64,000 nt of DNA from Latrodectus hesperus (GCA_037975125.1 CM075850.1:131383468-131447467); one strand, 5' to 3'; numbered from the stretch's first letter, positions 38,597-50,196 are shown. Program-made: numbers and translations. The notes: generated by a model from the letters alone, not told the origin.

Positions 38597-40290
38597 CTTA
38601 ACAACACTCTATGAAATGATCAATTAACTGAAAAATTAGACGAAAATGTTTACATCCAAGCATATGCTAATGATTTAATAGTGTTATTAAAAGACAAAAC
38701 ATATTATAAATTTACAAATCCATCAGTCGCACCAACTAAAATAATAAAAAATTGGATTAATAAGCATAAATTTTAAAACTTAGTATTAATAAAAGCTGTT
38801 ATTCAATATTTACAATTAAAAAAGATATTACAAGAAGGCCAACGATACAGATAATGGGAAAGAACATTAAATATACATGTAACATTAAATACCTAGGAGT
38901 GATCATGGATACAAAATTAAACTGGACAGAACACTTAAACATCTTACAGGAAAAAGTCTATCAATTTAGGAACAAAATCCATAGAATTTCCAGAGTCACA
39001 TGGGGTATCAAACTCGGAACCACTAAGATAATATATAAAATGATAATAGAAAAAATATTATATGCAGCTCCTGCTTGGTACAAAAATATAGTAAAAATAA
39101 ACTCTAAATTAAACCAGATATAAAAAATCTCACTACTCAAAATTTCAAAAGCATATAAGATATATAAGCTACAGAAGCCTTACAAATGTTAACAGGATGT
39201 CCACCTATAGACTAACTGGCCTATATAAATAAACAAAAATACTTGATTACTAATCAAGGTATTAATATTAAAATAGGGAATATAGAGTTCAACAGTAATA
39301 ATACTTGTAATAGACAAATACAATATAATCATCCTCCATGGGAGAAAAAAGATATTATGTGGACAAACTCTGTTAATACACAAAACTATTTTGTATTTAC
39401 CGACGGTTCCAAAATAGAAAACAAAGTTGGTGCAGCTACCATAATAGGCCATAATAATACTATTATAGATATTATTAGAATTAGATTAAATGATCAAGCT
39501 TCGGCTTATGGAGCAGAAGACATCGCAATTTTAACAACCATTGAATATATAATTAAAAAGAATATAAATAACTGCCATATACATTCTGACTCTAGATCAG
39601 TATTAGACACATTAAAACATAATAAACAGGGTAATAAAACAACAGATAAAATATTAAAATTAATAAATCAAAATGATCAGAGATTTATGTTCCATTGGGT
39701 CAAAGCGCATCAAGGAATAGAATATAATGAATTAGCAGATAGAAATGCAAAACAAGCTACCAAAGAAAGTAAAATAACATACATCTCCTTATTCAAAACA
39801 ACAACTTAAAACAATTGCAAATCAAAATATTCTAAATTTATGGCAAAATAGATGGGATAAATCAACAAAATCAAGAAGACTTCACGATATATATCCAAAG
39901 GTAACTGAAAAAAGATTATCAGCAGACTTCTTGCTCAATCAAATTAAAACAGGACACGGTGCATTTGGCACATATCAAAATAGATTCTTTAATAAGACTG
40001 ATATATGTAAATATGATAGTAATACACAAGACATAGAACACATCATATATGACTGCAAACAATTTGAAGCTATAAGAACTAAAAACTTTCCTAAAAATTA
40101 TAAATTCTTAAAAATTAAACAATTATTAAATAATCTAAAAGCAAAAGTAGGAATTATCGAAATTATGTATAAACTGTTCATTGCTATCAAATGTATAAAT
40201 ATTAAACATTAATATTAAGCAAGTCATATTACAAGATTGTAAAAACAAGTTGTTTGAATTTTGTTAGTTATTTATATTTTGATTTAATAA
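38597..40290 (+). mobile_element. 5'-truncated LINE with RNase H domain
   Basis: It begins inside the reverse transcriptase and runs through RNase H and a C-terminal zinc-knuckle region to an AATAAA at about 40282. No poly(A) tail or clear target duplication was seen. It lies inside module Y1, close to the site where Y2 carries a different LINE tail and where Y3 is uninterrupted. The C-terminal RNase H places it with the I/R1-like groups of LINEs. Confidence 0.85.
38627..40212 (+). pseudogene. LINE ORF2 remnant (RT thumb, RNase H, zinc knuckle)
   Basis: The catalytic RT box reads AYANDLIVLL at 38660-38690, with AAT at 38669-38671 in place of the first Asp codon of YADD. The thumb region follows in frame 38854-39123 (KYLGVIMDTKLNW). 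RNase H in frame 39243-39809 keeps its acidic residues: FTDGS, YGAED, HSDSRSV and a final NELADRNAK. Frame 39931-40212 has GHGAFGTY, then a C/C/H/C-type knuckle (ICKYD, IEHIIYDC). At least three frame changes separate the segments. The RNase H frame is surprisingly clean compared with the mutated RT. Confidence 0.88.
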
Positions 40291-40299
40291 AGGCAAGTA

Positions 40300-40515
40300 G
40301 CCCATTCTTCCGTCGGACGAGTCTGGGTGGACCGCAGGGTGGTGTTTGCCAGTCTGTGTGCAAGACCGTAAGGGTGTCAGGGACGTTTTGGTTGTTGCTG
40401 ACTTGCATCGGAAGCTGAAGCACCGGCTACCGATCGGTCTTGAGCTAAGTGCTCTCGTGGAGGATTACTGTCCGCGATTAGTCATTTTCGCTGCCGAATG
40501 CCTTAGGGTGGGACG
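40300..40515 (+). other. GC-rich segment of unknown origin
   Basis: This is distinctly GC-richer than its surroundings and open for about 66 codons in one frame (QDRKGVRDVLVVADLHRKLK in the middle) up to TAA at about 40519. It lies between the LINE 3' end and the resumption of module Y1. No family is recognised. It could be part of a further retroelement or a captured exon. Confidence 0.3.
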
Positions 40516-40539
40516 GCCTTAAACAACACTCGCCGATTT

Positions 40540-41097
<558 letters not shown>

Positions 41098-41117
41098 CAC
41101 TTGTATTCTAATCTTCA

Positions 41118-41403
41118 ATTTTTGTTGTTGTTGTCGTGTGCCAGCTAGGCTGACAATATGGGGTGCGCTGCTCCACTTTTCTAACTGAACCCTATTTTGG
41201 TGTGGAGTCCGACTTCCTCAGTACACACATACCATAGGTACTCGTTTATAGGGTAGGCAACCATTCACAACCCATTCATACAAGGAAAGGACAACGACAG
41301 GATAGATAGAGAGAGAAAGTACATCCGTTCCCGAGCCTGGATTCGAACCCGGGAGCTCCTTGTCCGCAGTCAGTCACGCTGACCACTAGACAAGTTGGGC
41401 GGC
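41118..41403 (-). repeat. tRNA-derived SINE, family 2
   Basis: A near-complete copy. Its left end is the (TTG)n complement of the (CAA)n tail; GAGTCCGACTTCCTCAG and the B-box complement GGATTCGAACCC (about 41338-41349) follow. The right end is the A-box complement at CTGACCACTAGACAAGTTGG. Confidence 0.85.
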
Positions 41404-42179
41404 TTCAGTTTTGGTAGTTGAATGATAACTGAAAGCTGTCTCCTGACAGTGATACATTATTTTTCAACAAAACTATTAATCATATGGAACGCTCGTGAGA
41501 ACTTTAAATAAATCTTTAAAAAAATTAAATTTGAGGATCTAGAGCTGGGACAACTGGTTTGACAGCTAGTGTTGAACATTGGGTAATGCACATTCATTGA
41601 GACATACGGCATACGCTGTCCATGAAGAAAGTTTTCCTGAAATTTAATTTGTCAGGCGTGAGGAATATTATCAGTGACTGTTTCTTCTGCTGACAGAATT
41701 TTGCAAATTCTCATATTCTTGTGGATAAAGATCTCATGGTTATCGAAAAAAACTGAATACCGTTAACAGGTATAGTTGCATTTAATAAAAATTGCGTAAT
41801 AGATAAGTAGACTGCGTTTAAGGATGGTTAACACATGTTTGTCGTAAAAAATTGCTGTAAAATTGAAATAAAAATTATGTCCTCTTGCTTTAAAAATGCT
41901 ATTCTCTTTGTTATAAAATGGTACCTTTTCAAGAATTAGTTCCAGTCTCGGATATTCACAAATTTACAATTATATCTATACCCAAAGATTCGCAGTTCCT
42001 ATTATTAGATCTCATCTATCATTATTTAGAATTTCTTTTTAAAATATTTTCAAGAAATCTTTCTGGCATTTTCACTTGATATAGAATTCATCAGTGTCGA
42101 GTTCGTCCTTCATTTCTTCCGGAAATTATCCTTGGTCTCAATTATAGGCATTTGCTCTCATTCGTACATGCATACTACA
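41404..42179. other. Stretch without recognised gene
   Basis: AT-rich; no open frame, TIR or promoter box was recognised. Confidence 0.5.
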
Positions 42180-42412
42180 TCGACCATGGGTATAATAGCC
42201 TGGAAAAAGTTTTCTCCCCCTCCAGAACGGAATAAAAATTGAGGGAGCGCATGCTCTGGTGCTGCCATCTATCTGAGGAGTTTAAAGCGAAGTCGTACCT
42301 TAACTTTCGTGGTGCTCTGGTTAAACGAAAGACGCTCTCTACTGTCTTAAATTCGCATAGCCGTCGGCAGAGTGAGCTTCGCTTGTCCGAGTGTCATAAA
42401 TAACAACAACAT
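42180..42412 (+). repeat. SINE family 3, 5'-truncated
   Basis: Matches the 3' two thirds of the full copy at 49808-50196 in opposite orientation. Shared strings are GGTGCTGCCATCTATC/GGTGGTGCCATCTATC, ACGAAAGACGCTC, TAAATTCGCAT and CTTGTCCGAGTGTCAT. It ends in AACAACAAC. Confidence 0.8.
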
Positions 42413-42419
42413 TGCGATT

Positions 42420-42535
42420 CAACTTTGCCCAACCAAGCTTAGTGAACACGACAGGTCTTCTGCTTAGCCGGGATTCAAACTCATTACCTTCCAATAATGA
42501 GAACGACGTCCTAACCATCCGGGTCTCCCCATGAA
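42420..42535 (-). repeat. SINE family 4, head region
   Basis: On the minus strand it contains CCGGATGGTTAGGACGTCG (A box) and GAGTTTGAATCCCGGC (B box). Similar heads occur at 49560-49650 and 57960-58050. Confidence 0.65.
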
Positions 42536-42559
42536 CCGGGGAAGGAACAGCAAAATGTT

Positions 42560-44005
42560 ATTCATTCAGCTGCAAACTCCGTGGATGTATTTTATGGTTA
42601 ATAATTGTGACATTAAGTGCAATATAATTCCTAAATGCGAATATATATAAAACATCAACACCCAAAAGCATGAAATCACAAATAACATTTTTTGTGGATT
42701 TTATAAAGACTGGTCATAAACTTCTTGCATGAAACATTCCATGATAGGAAGTTCTAATTTAGTTTGCTTACAAATACAGACTTACATGCCATGTCACAAT
42801 ACATTTTAATTAAACATCTTTCAGATAGGCAACATTCTACTCGACTATTTACCGTTGCAATAAGCTTAAATGAAAATTATTTGAAATATCTTTTTCTAAA
42901 TAACGAAATCAGAAATGAATTGGTTCTCCAAGTTGAAGCTTAGGAATAGAATTTATCCTTTCAATCAAGAAAATGGTATTTAGAATATTGCCAAAATCGG
43001 AATATGGATTATCAGATCCGAATTCCTGTTTCGGAATAGGGATCTGAAAATTCATATTGAAAAGTTTTTTAAGTAAAGTTTTCTGTAAATAAAAATTAAT
43101 ACGATTTAGTATAGAATCCACTTTTAAGATTGATTTGTGATTCTTATAACAATTAATATTCTTGATTTTAATATTTGCAACAATCGCATATAAGTCAGCC
43201 AATATATTACTACTATATCTTCATAAAATTATGGTTTATTTATAATAAGTTATTTTTATAAGGATATTATAAATTTTCCCGATCGGGAATTAAAATAAAG
43301 AAACTTAAATATCAATTTCTTATTTATTTTCATTCCCGTAAATCGGCTTTTATTCGGTTTTGATTTTCTTTTGCCATAATCACACATCTTAAGTTATTCG
43401 CTTTATAATTAATGTTACGATTTCCCTTTTTTCCTGAATTCGTGATTGTGTGTGTGATGTATGCTTTAATATTTACTTCACTATGAAAAAATTAAAGTAC
43501 ATATCATGCTTTATTACTATGTGTTCATTAATTTTAGTAGGATTTTATAAATAATTTGAAATTTTAAGTAGAATGCCAATATTTTAAGTAATTGAATCTA
43601 ATTCTTATCAACATTTTAAATTCAATTCTTATATATTTTGAATAAATTATTGAGATTTATGCTTTATAAATTATTAACCTAGTAAGTATGCACTTCCATC
43701 ATGGTGGATGGTTGGGAATTTCCTCCCTTGTAACACTTTTTATTTATCTTTAAAAAACTTTCCCATGTAGACAAAAAATGTCTTTCAACTGCAGTAAGTC
43801 GTTTGGCTGTCCACAAAGCGGTGACATAGTTAAATAAAATAGCATATTTATTCAGTTTATAATGGAGCTAATTTCATATCTATTATACCAGTACATTTAA
43901 TTTTAGAATTTAATTATTGAAACAAAAATGCACTTATTTAATTTTTTATATTTTTAAATGAGAAATGTGTGAGACTACTTGTTGAAATTCTCATCACACA
44001 GCGTG
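42560..44005. repeat. Duplicated module Z, copy 1
   Basis: Aligns with 58080-59125 and 60770-60895 in the same orientation. Shared strings include TTCCATGATA, CTTAAATGAAAATTA, GTTACGATTTCCCTTTT, TATCTTCATAAA and, at the right end, TTGAAATTCTCATCACACAG (43982-44001 and 60879-60898). A minus-strand frame at 42909-43202 is partly preserved in both copies. Confidence 0.78.
42909..43202 (-). CDS. Unrecognised frame, partly conserved in both Z copies
   Basis: This 97-codon minus-strand frame includes KQEFGSDNPYSDFGNILN near residues 58-75. In module Z2 the corresponding stretch (about 58420-58560) reads KQEFGFKSPHSDFGNLLD, followed by IIFL and upstream INFSLQK, with a stop in between. By eye about seven codons differ silently and about thirteen change the residue. 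That is compatible with drift or with a fast-evolving short exon. No family, signal peptide or cysteine pattern was recognised. Confidence 0.2.
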   Translation of the reverse strand: MADLYAIVANIKIKNINCYKNHKSILKVDSILNRINFYLQKTLLKKLFNMNFQIPIPKQEFGSDNPYSDFGNILNTIFLIERINSIPKLQLGEPIHF

Positions 44006-44250
44006 CAATGACGTCATTTGGTCTGATGCATCAGACCAAAGACCTCAATGACGTCATTTGGTCTGATGCGATTCTCGCGAGATGTTCTGAGCATCTCGCG
44101 AGACAAGTCTCATGCGATCCTCTACGAATTTGCGGACCGCCTTTATAACCACCCGATCCTTTCGCTCCGAAGTCTCAGTCACTCTCCCATCGGCCGACAA
44201 CGAAATCCAAAGTTCTCGTTTTCGTTAGGTGCTTGATTTTCACAGAGACC
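44006..44250 (+). promoter_or_regulatory. Promoter-like dyad cluster at the Z1/Y2 junction
   Basis: Two TGACGTCA sites (44009-44016 and 44049-44056) lie in a 24-bp unit repeated with a 40-bp period. A perfect 22-bp palindrome (44018-44039) sits between them. Two TCTCGCGAGA sites (44073-44082, 44094-44103) form a longer perfect inverted repeat. A TATAA (44144-44148) and a TCAGT initiator (44175-44179) follow, about 33 bp apart. The block is GC-rich and absent from module Z2. CRE, TCTCGCGAGA and TATA/TCAGT are known promoter motifs in animals and arthropods. Whether a transcript starts here is unknown; no long frame follows. Confidence 0.4.
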
Positions 44251-45889
44251 CTTAAACAACTGGAACATTGATTGCAAAACATTACCGAGAAATCTTATTT
44301 TTCTCCTCTACAGTGAACTAGGTTGACTGGTGGAATATATTTTCTCTCTCATTGTTCAACTATGGTGAAGTCTTGCACTTATCCAAGATTCTGATTGAAA
44401 TTTGAATGTAAAAATACATTTAGAATGGAAGAAATATTATTTAATGTATCAAAGCACTGTTTTTATGCTGTATGGAAAATAATGTATACATATAAGAAGC
44501 TCTTTGAGGCCTTGATTTTACCGTCATCGACCACTCTGTTTAGAATGAAATTCAATGAAAAAATAACTTAAGAGTTATTCTTACGTCTTTTTTAACTTTT
44601 CCTGCTACATGTGGTGTTTAATTAATAGTATCCTCGTTAGACATACGATTTTTTTAATACCTGATTGAAGATACAGAGCATTCATTATTAATATGCCCTA
44701 CCAAATGAAATTTCCGGCGTCTCTTACCTATACTGAACTATACTCTAGACATAAAGGCCTTGTTCGGTCTGCATTTGCCATTCCCCCTGTGCACCATTGG
44801 TACCAGGGTAATCGTCCCGGCGGATCTCTATCCCTCCGGTGCAGCAGACTGGAACAAACTACAATAACACGTTTTCGAAGTGGCCACCTAAGATCATTGA
44901 CATTTAACAACAAAGAAAAGGAATTTCCAATTTGCGCTAAGTGTTCCAAAAGCCAAACCACTCCGGATCATATCCTTGAGTGCTCGGGACTCGGAAAAGA
45001 ATACCTTCTGGAGCGACCATTATTAGTCATTGATTTCCTGAGAGTGTGCAATGTCATAGACTTGGTCTAACACTGCTAGACAACGGGGATCAGCAACAAC
45101 AACAACAACACCAAACGAAAAAACTTTAATACTCTTCTCTAGGATTACTTTAATAACTCTTTCCGATTCATTGAAGCGTGATAATTTAGATTTCTTCTCA
45201 CGAGTTAAGGCTGACACAATAGAGGTGACTGCGTAAAGTCGGACTCCAATTCAAGGCATCTTATCTCTAGAGAGGAAATTTACCAGCGTTCTACGATGGA
45301 TAAAAAACGAGAGTTTTTGACAGTCGTTTTGTTTTATTTTTAACAGACTTTTGATATGGGTTACCCAAGTGCAAAAGAGAACTATTCAAGGATCCTGAGT
45401 TGGATACTAGCCAGTGTTGATACCCCTTCTGCTTTCAGTTGTGTGTCTGTCGGATGCTGATAAGTTGCACATTCTTCATTTAATCTGAACGACATGCATG
45501 AAATAATTTGTGGTGCCGTAAGCAACTGATTTTTTTCACTACATCTCGTTTATCGAGAGTAAAATATAAATAATTCAGAAAACATTTTATTACTTATTTT
45601 TCCTACAAATTGTATATAAGAGATGCTGCGTAATGGAGAGTATTCTACTTATTTTAACTAGATATTGCTATATCGGACCTAACTTTTAACACTGGTATTT
45701 TTTGGGTCTTAATACATAAATACCGGCTTTAATACCGGTAGTAGGAATTTCAGAAAAAAAGGAAAACAGAGATGTTTCTTTGATTTATTTGCCAGTTTTA
45801 TTATAGGAGAAGAAATAGCGAAAAATAAATTGTAACTTATAACAGTTTATAAAGAATCACAAAAAATAAAGGAACAAGAAACATCTTAT
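44251..45889. repeat. Duplicated module Y, copy 2
   Basis: Aligns with 54880-56099. At the right end AAAGAATCACAAAAAATAAA and the following 19 bases are identical in both (45851-45889 and 56061-56099). It carries a 400-bp LINE tail (44711-45110) absent from Y3. After 45889 the copies diverge because a LINE RNase H fragment begins here. Confidence 0.8.
44711..45110 (+). mobile_element. LINE 3' fragment with (CAA)n tail and target duplication
   Basis: The frame 44693-45070 encodes the C-terminus of a LINE ORF2: TELYSRHKGLVRSAF, then RFRSGHLRSLTF, a knuckle CAKC...PDHILEC, and FLRVCNVIDLV before the stop. The tail is CAGCAACAACAACAACAAC. CCAAATGAAA (44701-44710) and CCAAACGAAA (45111-45120) flank the insertion. 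Module Y3 has a single CCAAACGAAA (55308-55317), the empty site. Confidence 0.88.
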
Positions 45890-46268
45890 TTTAGCCAATT
45901 CGTTACCCGTAAGGTCTACATGGGAAGGGATCCACTGTAAGTGAATCTCACGAGATAAGGAGAGCCGTCTAAGCTTGTCCAAGATAGCTACTCCTGTATT
46001 ATCACGGACTCTGTGCCAGTTAGTAAGATGCTGGATGGCGCTCCGGCTGTCCGACAAAATCCAAATTTCCTCATTCCTAGGGAGAGAAAGAACCGTATCA
46101 AGACCCACATTAATTGCAATAAGTTCACTGCGAAAGACGGAACAGCCGTCGGGGTTTCTGATTGAGATTTGATGGGATTCGTTTTGATACTTAATAAATA
46201 CCCCACTACCGGAACAAGTTCTGTCATTTCTGCTACCATCCGTGTAAATAAGCACAGCTTCATCATGG
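45890..46268 (-). pseudogene. LINE RNase H fragment
   Basis: The minus-strand frame has LIYTDGSRNDR (first Asp), FRSELIAI (Glu), LSDSRSAI (Asp) and LTGNELA, after which module Y sequence begins. The domain is otherwise intact, but the final helix and C-terminus are missing. This is probably the same LINE family as the plus-strand tail at 44711-45110, which starts about where this fragment stops. There is no 3' tail, which is unusual for a target-primed insertion. Confidence 0.75.
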
Positions 46269-47189
46269 ATATTGTTATTTTCTTACATATCCTAAGTTAT
46301 TATATATGAAATTACGATACCACATTTTAATGCAATGATATTAATCAGATTCATTTACATATAATTGGTTAAATTAAGTATATAAGATCTCTTACTTGCT
46401 CATTTAATTGGTACAAATTACTGTAATTTAACAAATATTTTATCTTGTTAGCATCTAAAGAGTAAAAACTTCTTTGTATTTAGGAAGTTAATTTTGTTTA
46501 CGATTAACTGCTTGTACGATATTTTAGACAAAATTCTTAGTCAACAAGGATTTACATTTTCCTCTGTTGATATTTGAAGTTCCAAACTTTGATGTAAGAA
46601 AATACAATCACACTGTAGCTTATAGAGAAAAAAACAATGGAATATAAAATTTTTACTAAGGAAGCATAATAAAATTACATAATTTTATATTTTAAACTTA
46701 AACATTGGGAAATGGTAAATGATTGTTACTTTTCGTGAGTGTCAACATCCTTATTTCTGCAATAACTTGATAAAAAAATATCCAAAAAGGGGAGAAAATA
46801 ATAAATGTCTAATATTGTCCCCTCATGATAAAGTTGGTGTTTAGAACAATAGCAGTTTGTTTCCAACAAATTAACTGATACTTATTGCTTACACTTTATT
46901 ATTGCTATTTTTGTTCTTTGTAATAATTCGGTAAAATATGTCAGCGATATAATTTGGGCATATCATTAAAACTCAAATATAAAATTCTACAAATTATCTG
47001 AAATTATTGTAAAACTTTCAGTATCATCGAGAGTAATTTGTTTTTCATGTCTAATATTTACGTTAGTATCATCTGTTCGTATTTTAAAAGTTGTTTTAAA
47101 AGGCGTATTGTTTTAGCTTTATTGCTTTTAATTTAATTTCAATTTAAAATTGCTAAATAAATGTGCTGTTTTGATTTTTCCTTTCATTC
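46269..47189. other. AT-rich stretch without recognised gene
   Basis: No coding or repeat signature was recognised. Confidence 0.5.
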
Positions 47190-47465
47190 ATTCATTGTCG
47201 TGTGCCAACTAGGCTGGCTACATGGGGTGCGCTGCTCCACTTTTCCAACTGAACCCTATTTTGGTGTGGAGTCCGACTTCCTCAGCACACACATGCCATA
47301 AGTACCCGTATATAGGGTAGGCAACCATTCACACTTCATTCATACAGGATAAGGACAAAGACAGGATAGCTAGAGAGAAAGTACATCCGTGCCCGATCCG
47401 GGATTCGAACCCAGGACCTCCTTATCCGTAGTCAGGCACGCTGACCACTAGAAAAGTTGGTCGGC
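47190..47465 (-). repeat. tRNA-derived SINE, family 2
   Basis: Starts at TGTCGTGTGCCAACTAGGC and runs through GGAGTCCGACTTCCTCAG to the B-box complement GGGATTCGAACCC (about 47400-47412) and the A-box complement CTGACCACTAGAAAAGTTGG. The (TTG)n end is degraded to TTCATTCATTG. Confidence 0.82.
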
Positions 47466-47914
47466 GATTTTTTCTTTAATAGATAAAAATGATTCTTTTT
47501 ATTTTAATATTATTATTAATCTAAAAATTATTGTTTTATTGTCTAGGTTAGTAATTGTTCAGAGCTTTCTGTATATGGCGCAATATATCAAATCTCCAGC
47601 AAAGCAAATTTATAGTGTTTTATCTGATAACATGAATTATTTGGCTGTTACAGGACACAATTCTTTCAAGTAAGTGAAAATGATTTATTATATTTGAAAT
47701 GAAAAGTCCTAAATATAATTAGTTTTTCATAATTTGGATATTAAATTCTATAAAATTTTTGAAACATGATATGAAAATATTTGTGGGCAGCAATATTTCT
47801 TAGTAGATAAAATTATTTTAATAAAACCTGAGTTAAAATACTTAAGACTTTTATATAATATATAGTGTTGATCGAGGTTGCGGTATTGCTATTAGTTTGC
47901 CGATTCTAATTTTA
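47466..47914. other. AT-rich stretch without recognised gene
   Basis: Nothing was recognised. It may be a more diverged left extension of module X2. Confidence 0.4.
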
Positions 47915-49420
47915 AACTCTGAAAGATTAGAGAGAATCTTGCATCAAAGATATGATGAAATATTTATTGAAAAATTAAATGAAAAGTGATTTTAAAAATT
48001 AAAAAGATTTCTCTTGAAAGTATTTTTGTTCATTTTAGAAGAATATATGTATCAGCCAATAAATTTTTTTATAAATAAGGAAAAGTCATTCGTACATTAC
48101 ATACAGAAGGGATAATTCTAATAATGGATGAATTCTTTTGGGAAGAAAGACATTTATTTTAAATGTTTGTATGTTTACATCTTAGCGTGACTATCACTGT
48201 TTAACTGAAATTAAGCAGCAAACTTAGGAATTATTAGATAGTTTCAAATATATTATTTATATAAATCAATTTTTAAGTATATCAACATCATTCCGTCCGT
48301 TCAGTTGTTAAATATATCCAAAAATTGAAAAATCAGTCGATGTTTAAAGGCGGCAAATATAATTGAGTTGATATTTTTTTTATTTGAATGATTAATTTAG
48401 CTACTTTTTGATAAATCGTAATCTAATTCCTTAGAATAATCTGTGAGGTGAATCAAAATGACTTTCATACTTAGATACAAAATACCAAAATTTTACCACA
48501 AATGCTTGTATAAAAATTTTCTTTCTATAAACTGCTTAAGGAATCTTTTTAAATAGTTACTTTTTTACTATTCCGTGAGACAACAATTATTAGTTTGTAT
48601 GAATTTTGTTATTTTCCATATGCTTAATTCAAGTTGCACCATACATAATGTTTATCTTTTTAATGATCGGAACTGAATATTTCCTCTGTTTGACTTTACA
48701 AATGTTACGCAAATTTTGGAATTGATATTTGGGAAGATTACATCGCAATTTTTCCCCAGGAAAGTTAGATTCATTTAAAATTATCATGGTGAATATGCTG
48801 TGTTCAAAGGGGCTCTTGTAACAGACATCTCTTCTTACTATCGCTAGTAACTAAGTAAGTGCATCACGTAAAATTTTCATGAAAAAGTTGTAATTTGCGA
48901 AATATTTCATTTTCATGGCTTTTATGCAAAGTATGCAAGTTCATATGAGTACAAATATCTACTGTTTATGAAAGAAATATTCACTGCATGTTTCTTATTT
49001 ATAAATTATGGGTGAAATTGTTTTCATATCAGAAATTTATTGTATTACTTCGCTGTGTGTGAAAAAGGATAAATGCACACATAGTTGATATTGAATTGTA
49101 CTCTGCTAGGATTCCAATTGGCTATGCAACTGTTACAATATAAAGAGTAGTAGACATTCACAGTGTTACTATATTATATAGTAGTCATGATATATATATT
49201 ATAAATTCTATAACTCTTCGGAATACGAGGTCTCAGGTTTGAAATCAAATCTTGGAATAGCCCAAAAATCTGTACAACCAATAATAGTAATAGCCGAGAA
49301 GACATATTCTTAGCTGTATCGCATGATCATAAAACACTATGTGATAAGAGCTGACACGTGAGTGACCACTTGTGTACTTCTCTTTACTTATAGTGCTGAG
49401 TTGGTTTCTGTCAGTTAGAT
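47915..49420. repeat. Duplicated module X, copy 2
   Basis: Partner of 31395-33790. It lacks the mariner, the TA array and the hAT element found in copy 1, and so preserves the pre-insertion arrangement. Confidence 0.7.
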
Positions 49421-49426
49421 TAAAGC

Positions 49427-49650
49427 TGCCGTGGGATTCTTCGTAATTCATAAGCGGGAACTATCCAGAAGCCCCCAAAACTTGACCTGTCAAATAAGAA
49501 GTATCATTTTTCTTGGAGAACATTGCAACCATGACCTACTTAACGCTCCTTTCCTACTTCTAGTGTACATTATAGATCTTCGGTATAGTCGGGATTCGAA
49601 CTCTACCTTTGAAGAACGATAACAACGCCTAACCAAGCAGACCGACGCAG
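49427..49650 (-). repeat. SINE family 4
   Basis: The left part has AAAGCTGCCGTGGGATTC, AAGCGGGAACTATCCAGAAG and CCCCAAAACTTGACC. The right part has the B-box complement GGGATTCGAACTC (about 49590-49602) and the A-box complement CCTAACCAAGCAGACC. Similar copies: 57845-58050 and, truncated, 34443-34520. Confidence 0.7.
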
Positions 49651-49807
49651 CCTAAATGTGTTGAGACGTCACAACCCGTGAGATAAGAAATAACTGACAA
49701 ATACAAGTCCTCAAATGAAGAATACAAATATGCTATTAATAACATGTAGCAGCTTCTCTATATAAAGCAAATAACAAATTTCTCTACTTCCATGCTGTAC
49801 TAGTTAT

Positions 49808-50196
49808 GTTGTTGTTGTTGTTACTTATGACACTTGGACAAGCCAAGCTCGCTATGCCTTGGCAATGCGAATTTAAGTCAACAGGGAGCGTCTTTCGTTT
49901 TAATCAGAGCACCATGAAGGTGAAAGTACGTCTCTGCTCTTTTTTAAATCCTCCGATAGATGGCACCACCAGAGAATCCACTCCCTAAATTTTGACATTG
50001 ATCTGAAGGGGGAAAATTTTCTGCAGACCATTGTACCCATGGTAACTGCTCAACGACCGACCACAGGACTTCGATTCCACAGATTTAACGAGCACGTATA
50101 TCGCATGTACTCGGTGGGTCTTTGGCGGCATTGGGAATCGAACCCCGTCCTTACGGATGGAAGGCCGATACCCTAACCACTAAGCTACCACGACAC
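49808..50196 (-). repeat. SINE family 3, full-length reference copy
   Basis: The head (right end) read on the minus strand is GGTAGCTTAGTGGTTAGGG (A box) and GGGGTTCGATTCCC (B box, about 50128-50141). The body contains ACCATGGGTACAATGG, GTGGTGCCATCTATCGG and CGAAAGACGCTCCC. The tail is (CAA)n, seen here as GTTGTTGTTGTTGTT at the left end. About 390 bp. Confidence 0.88.
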
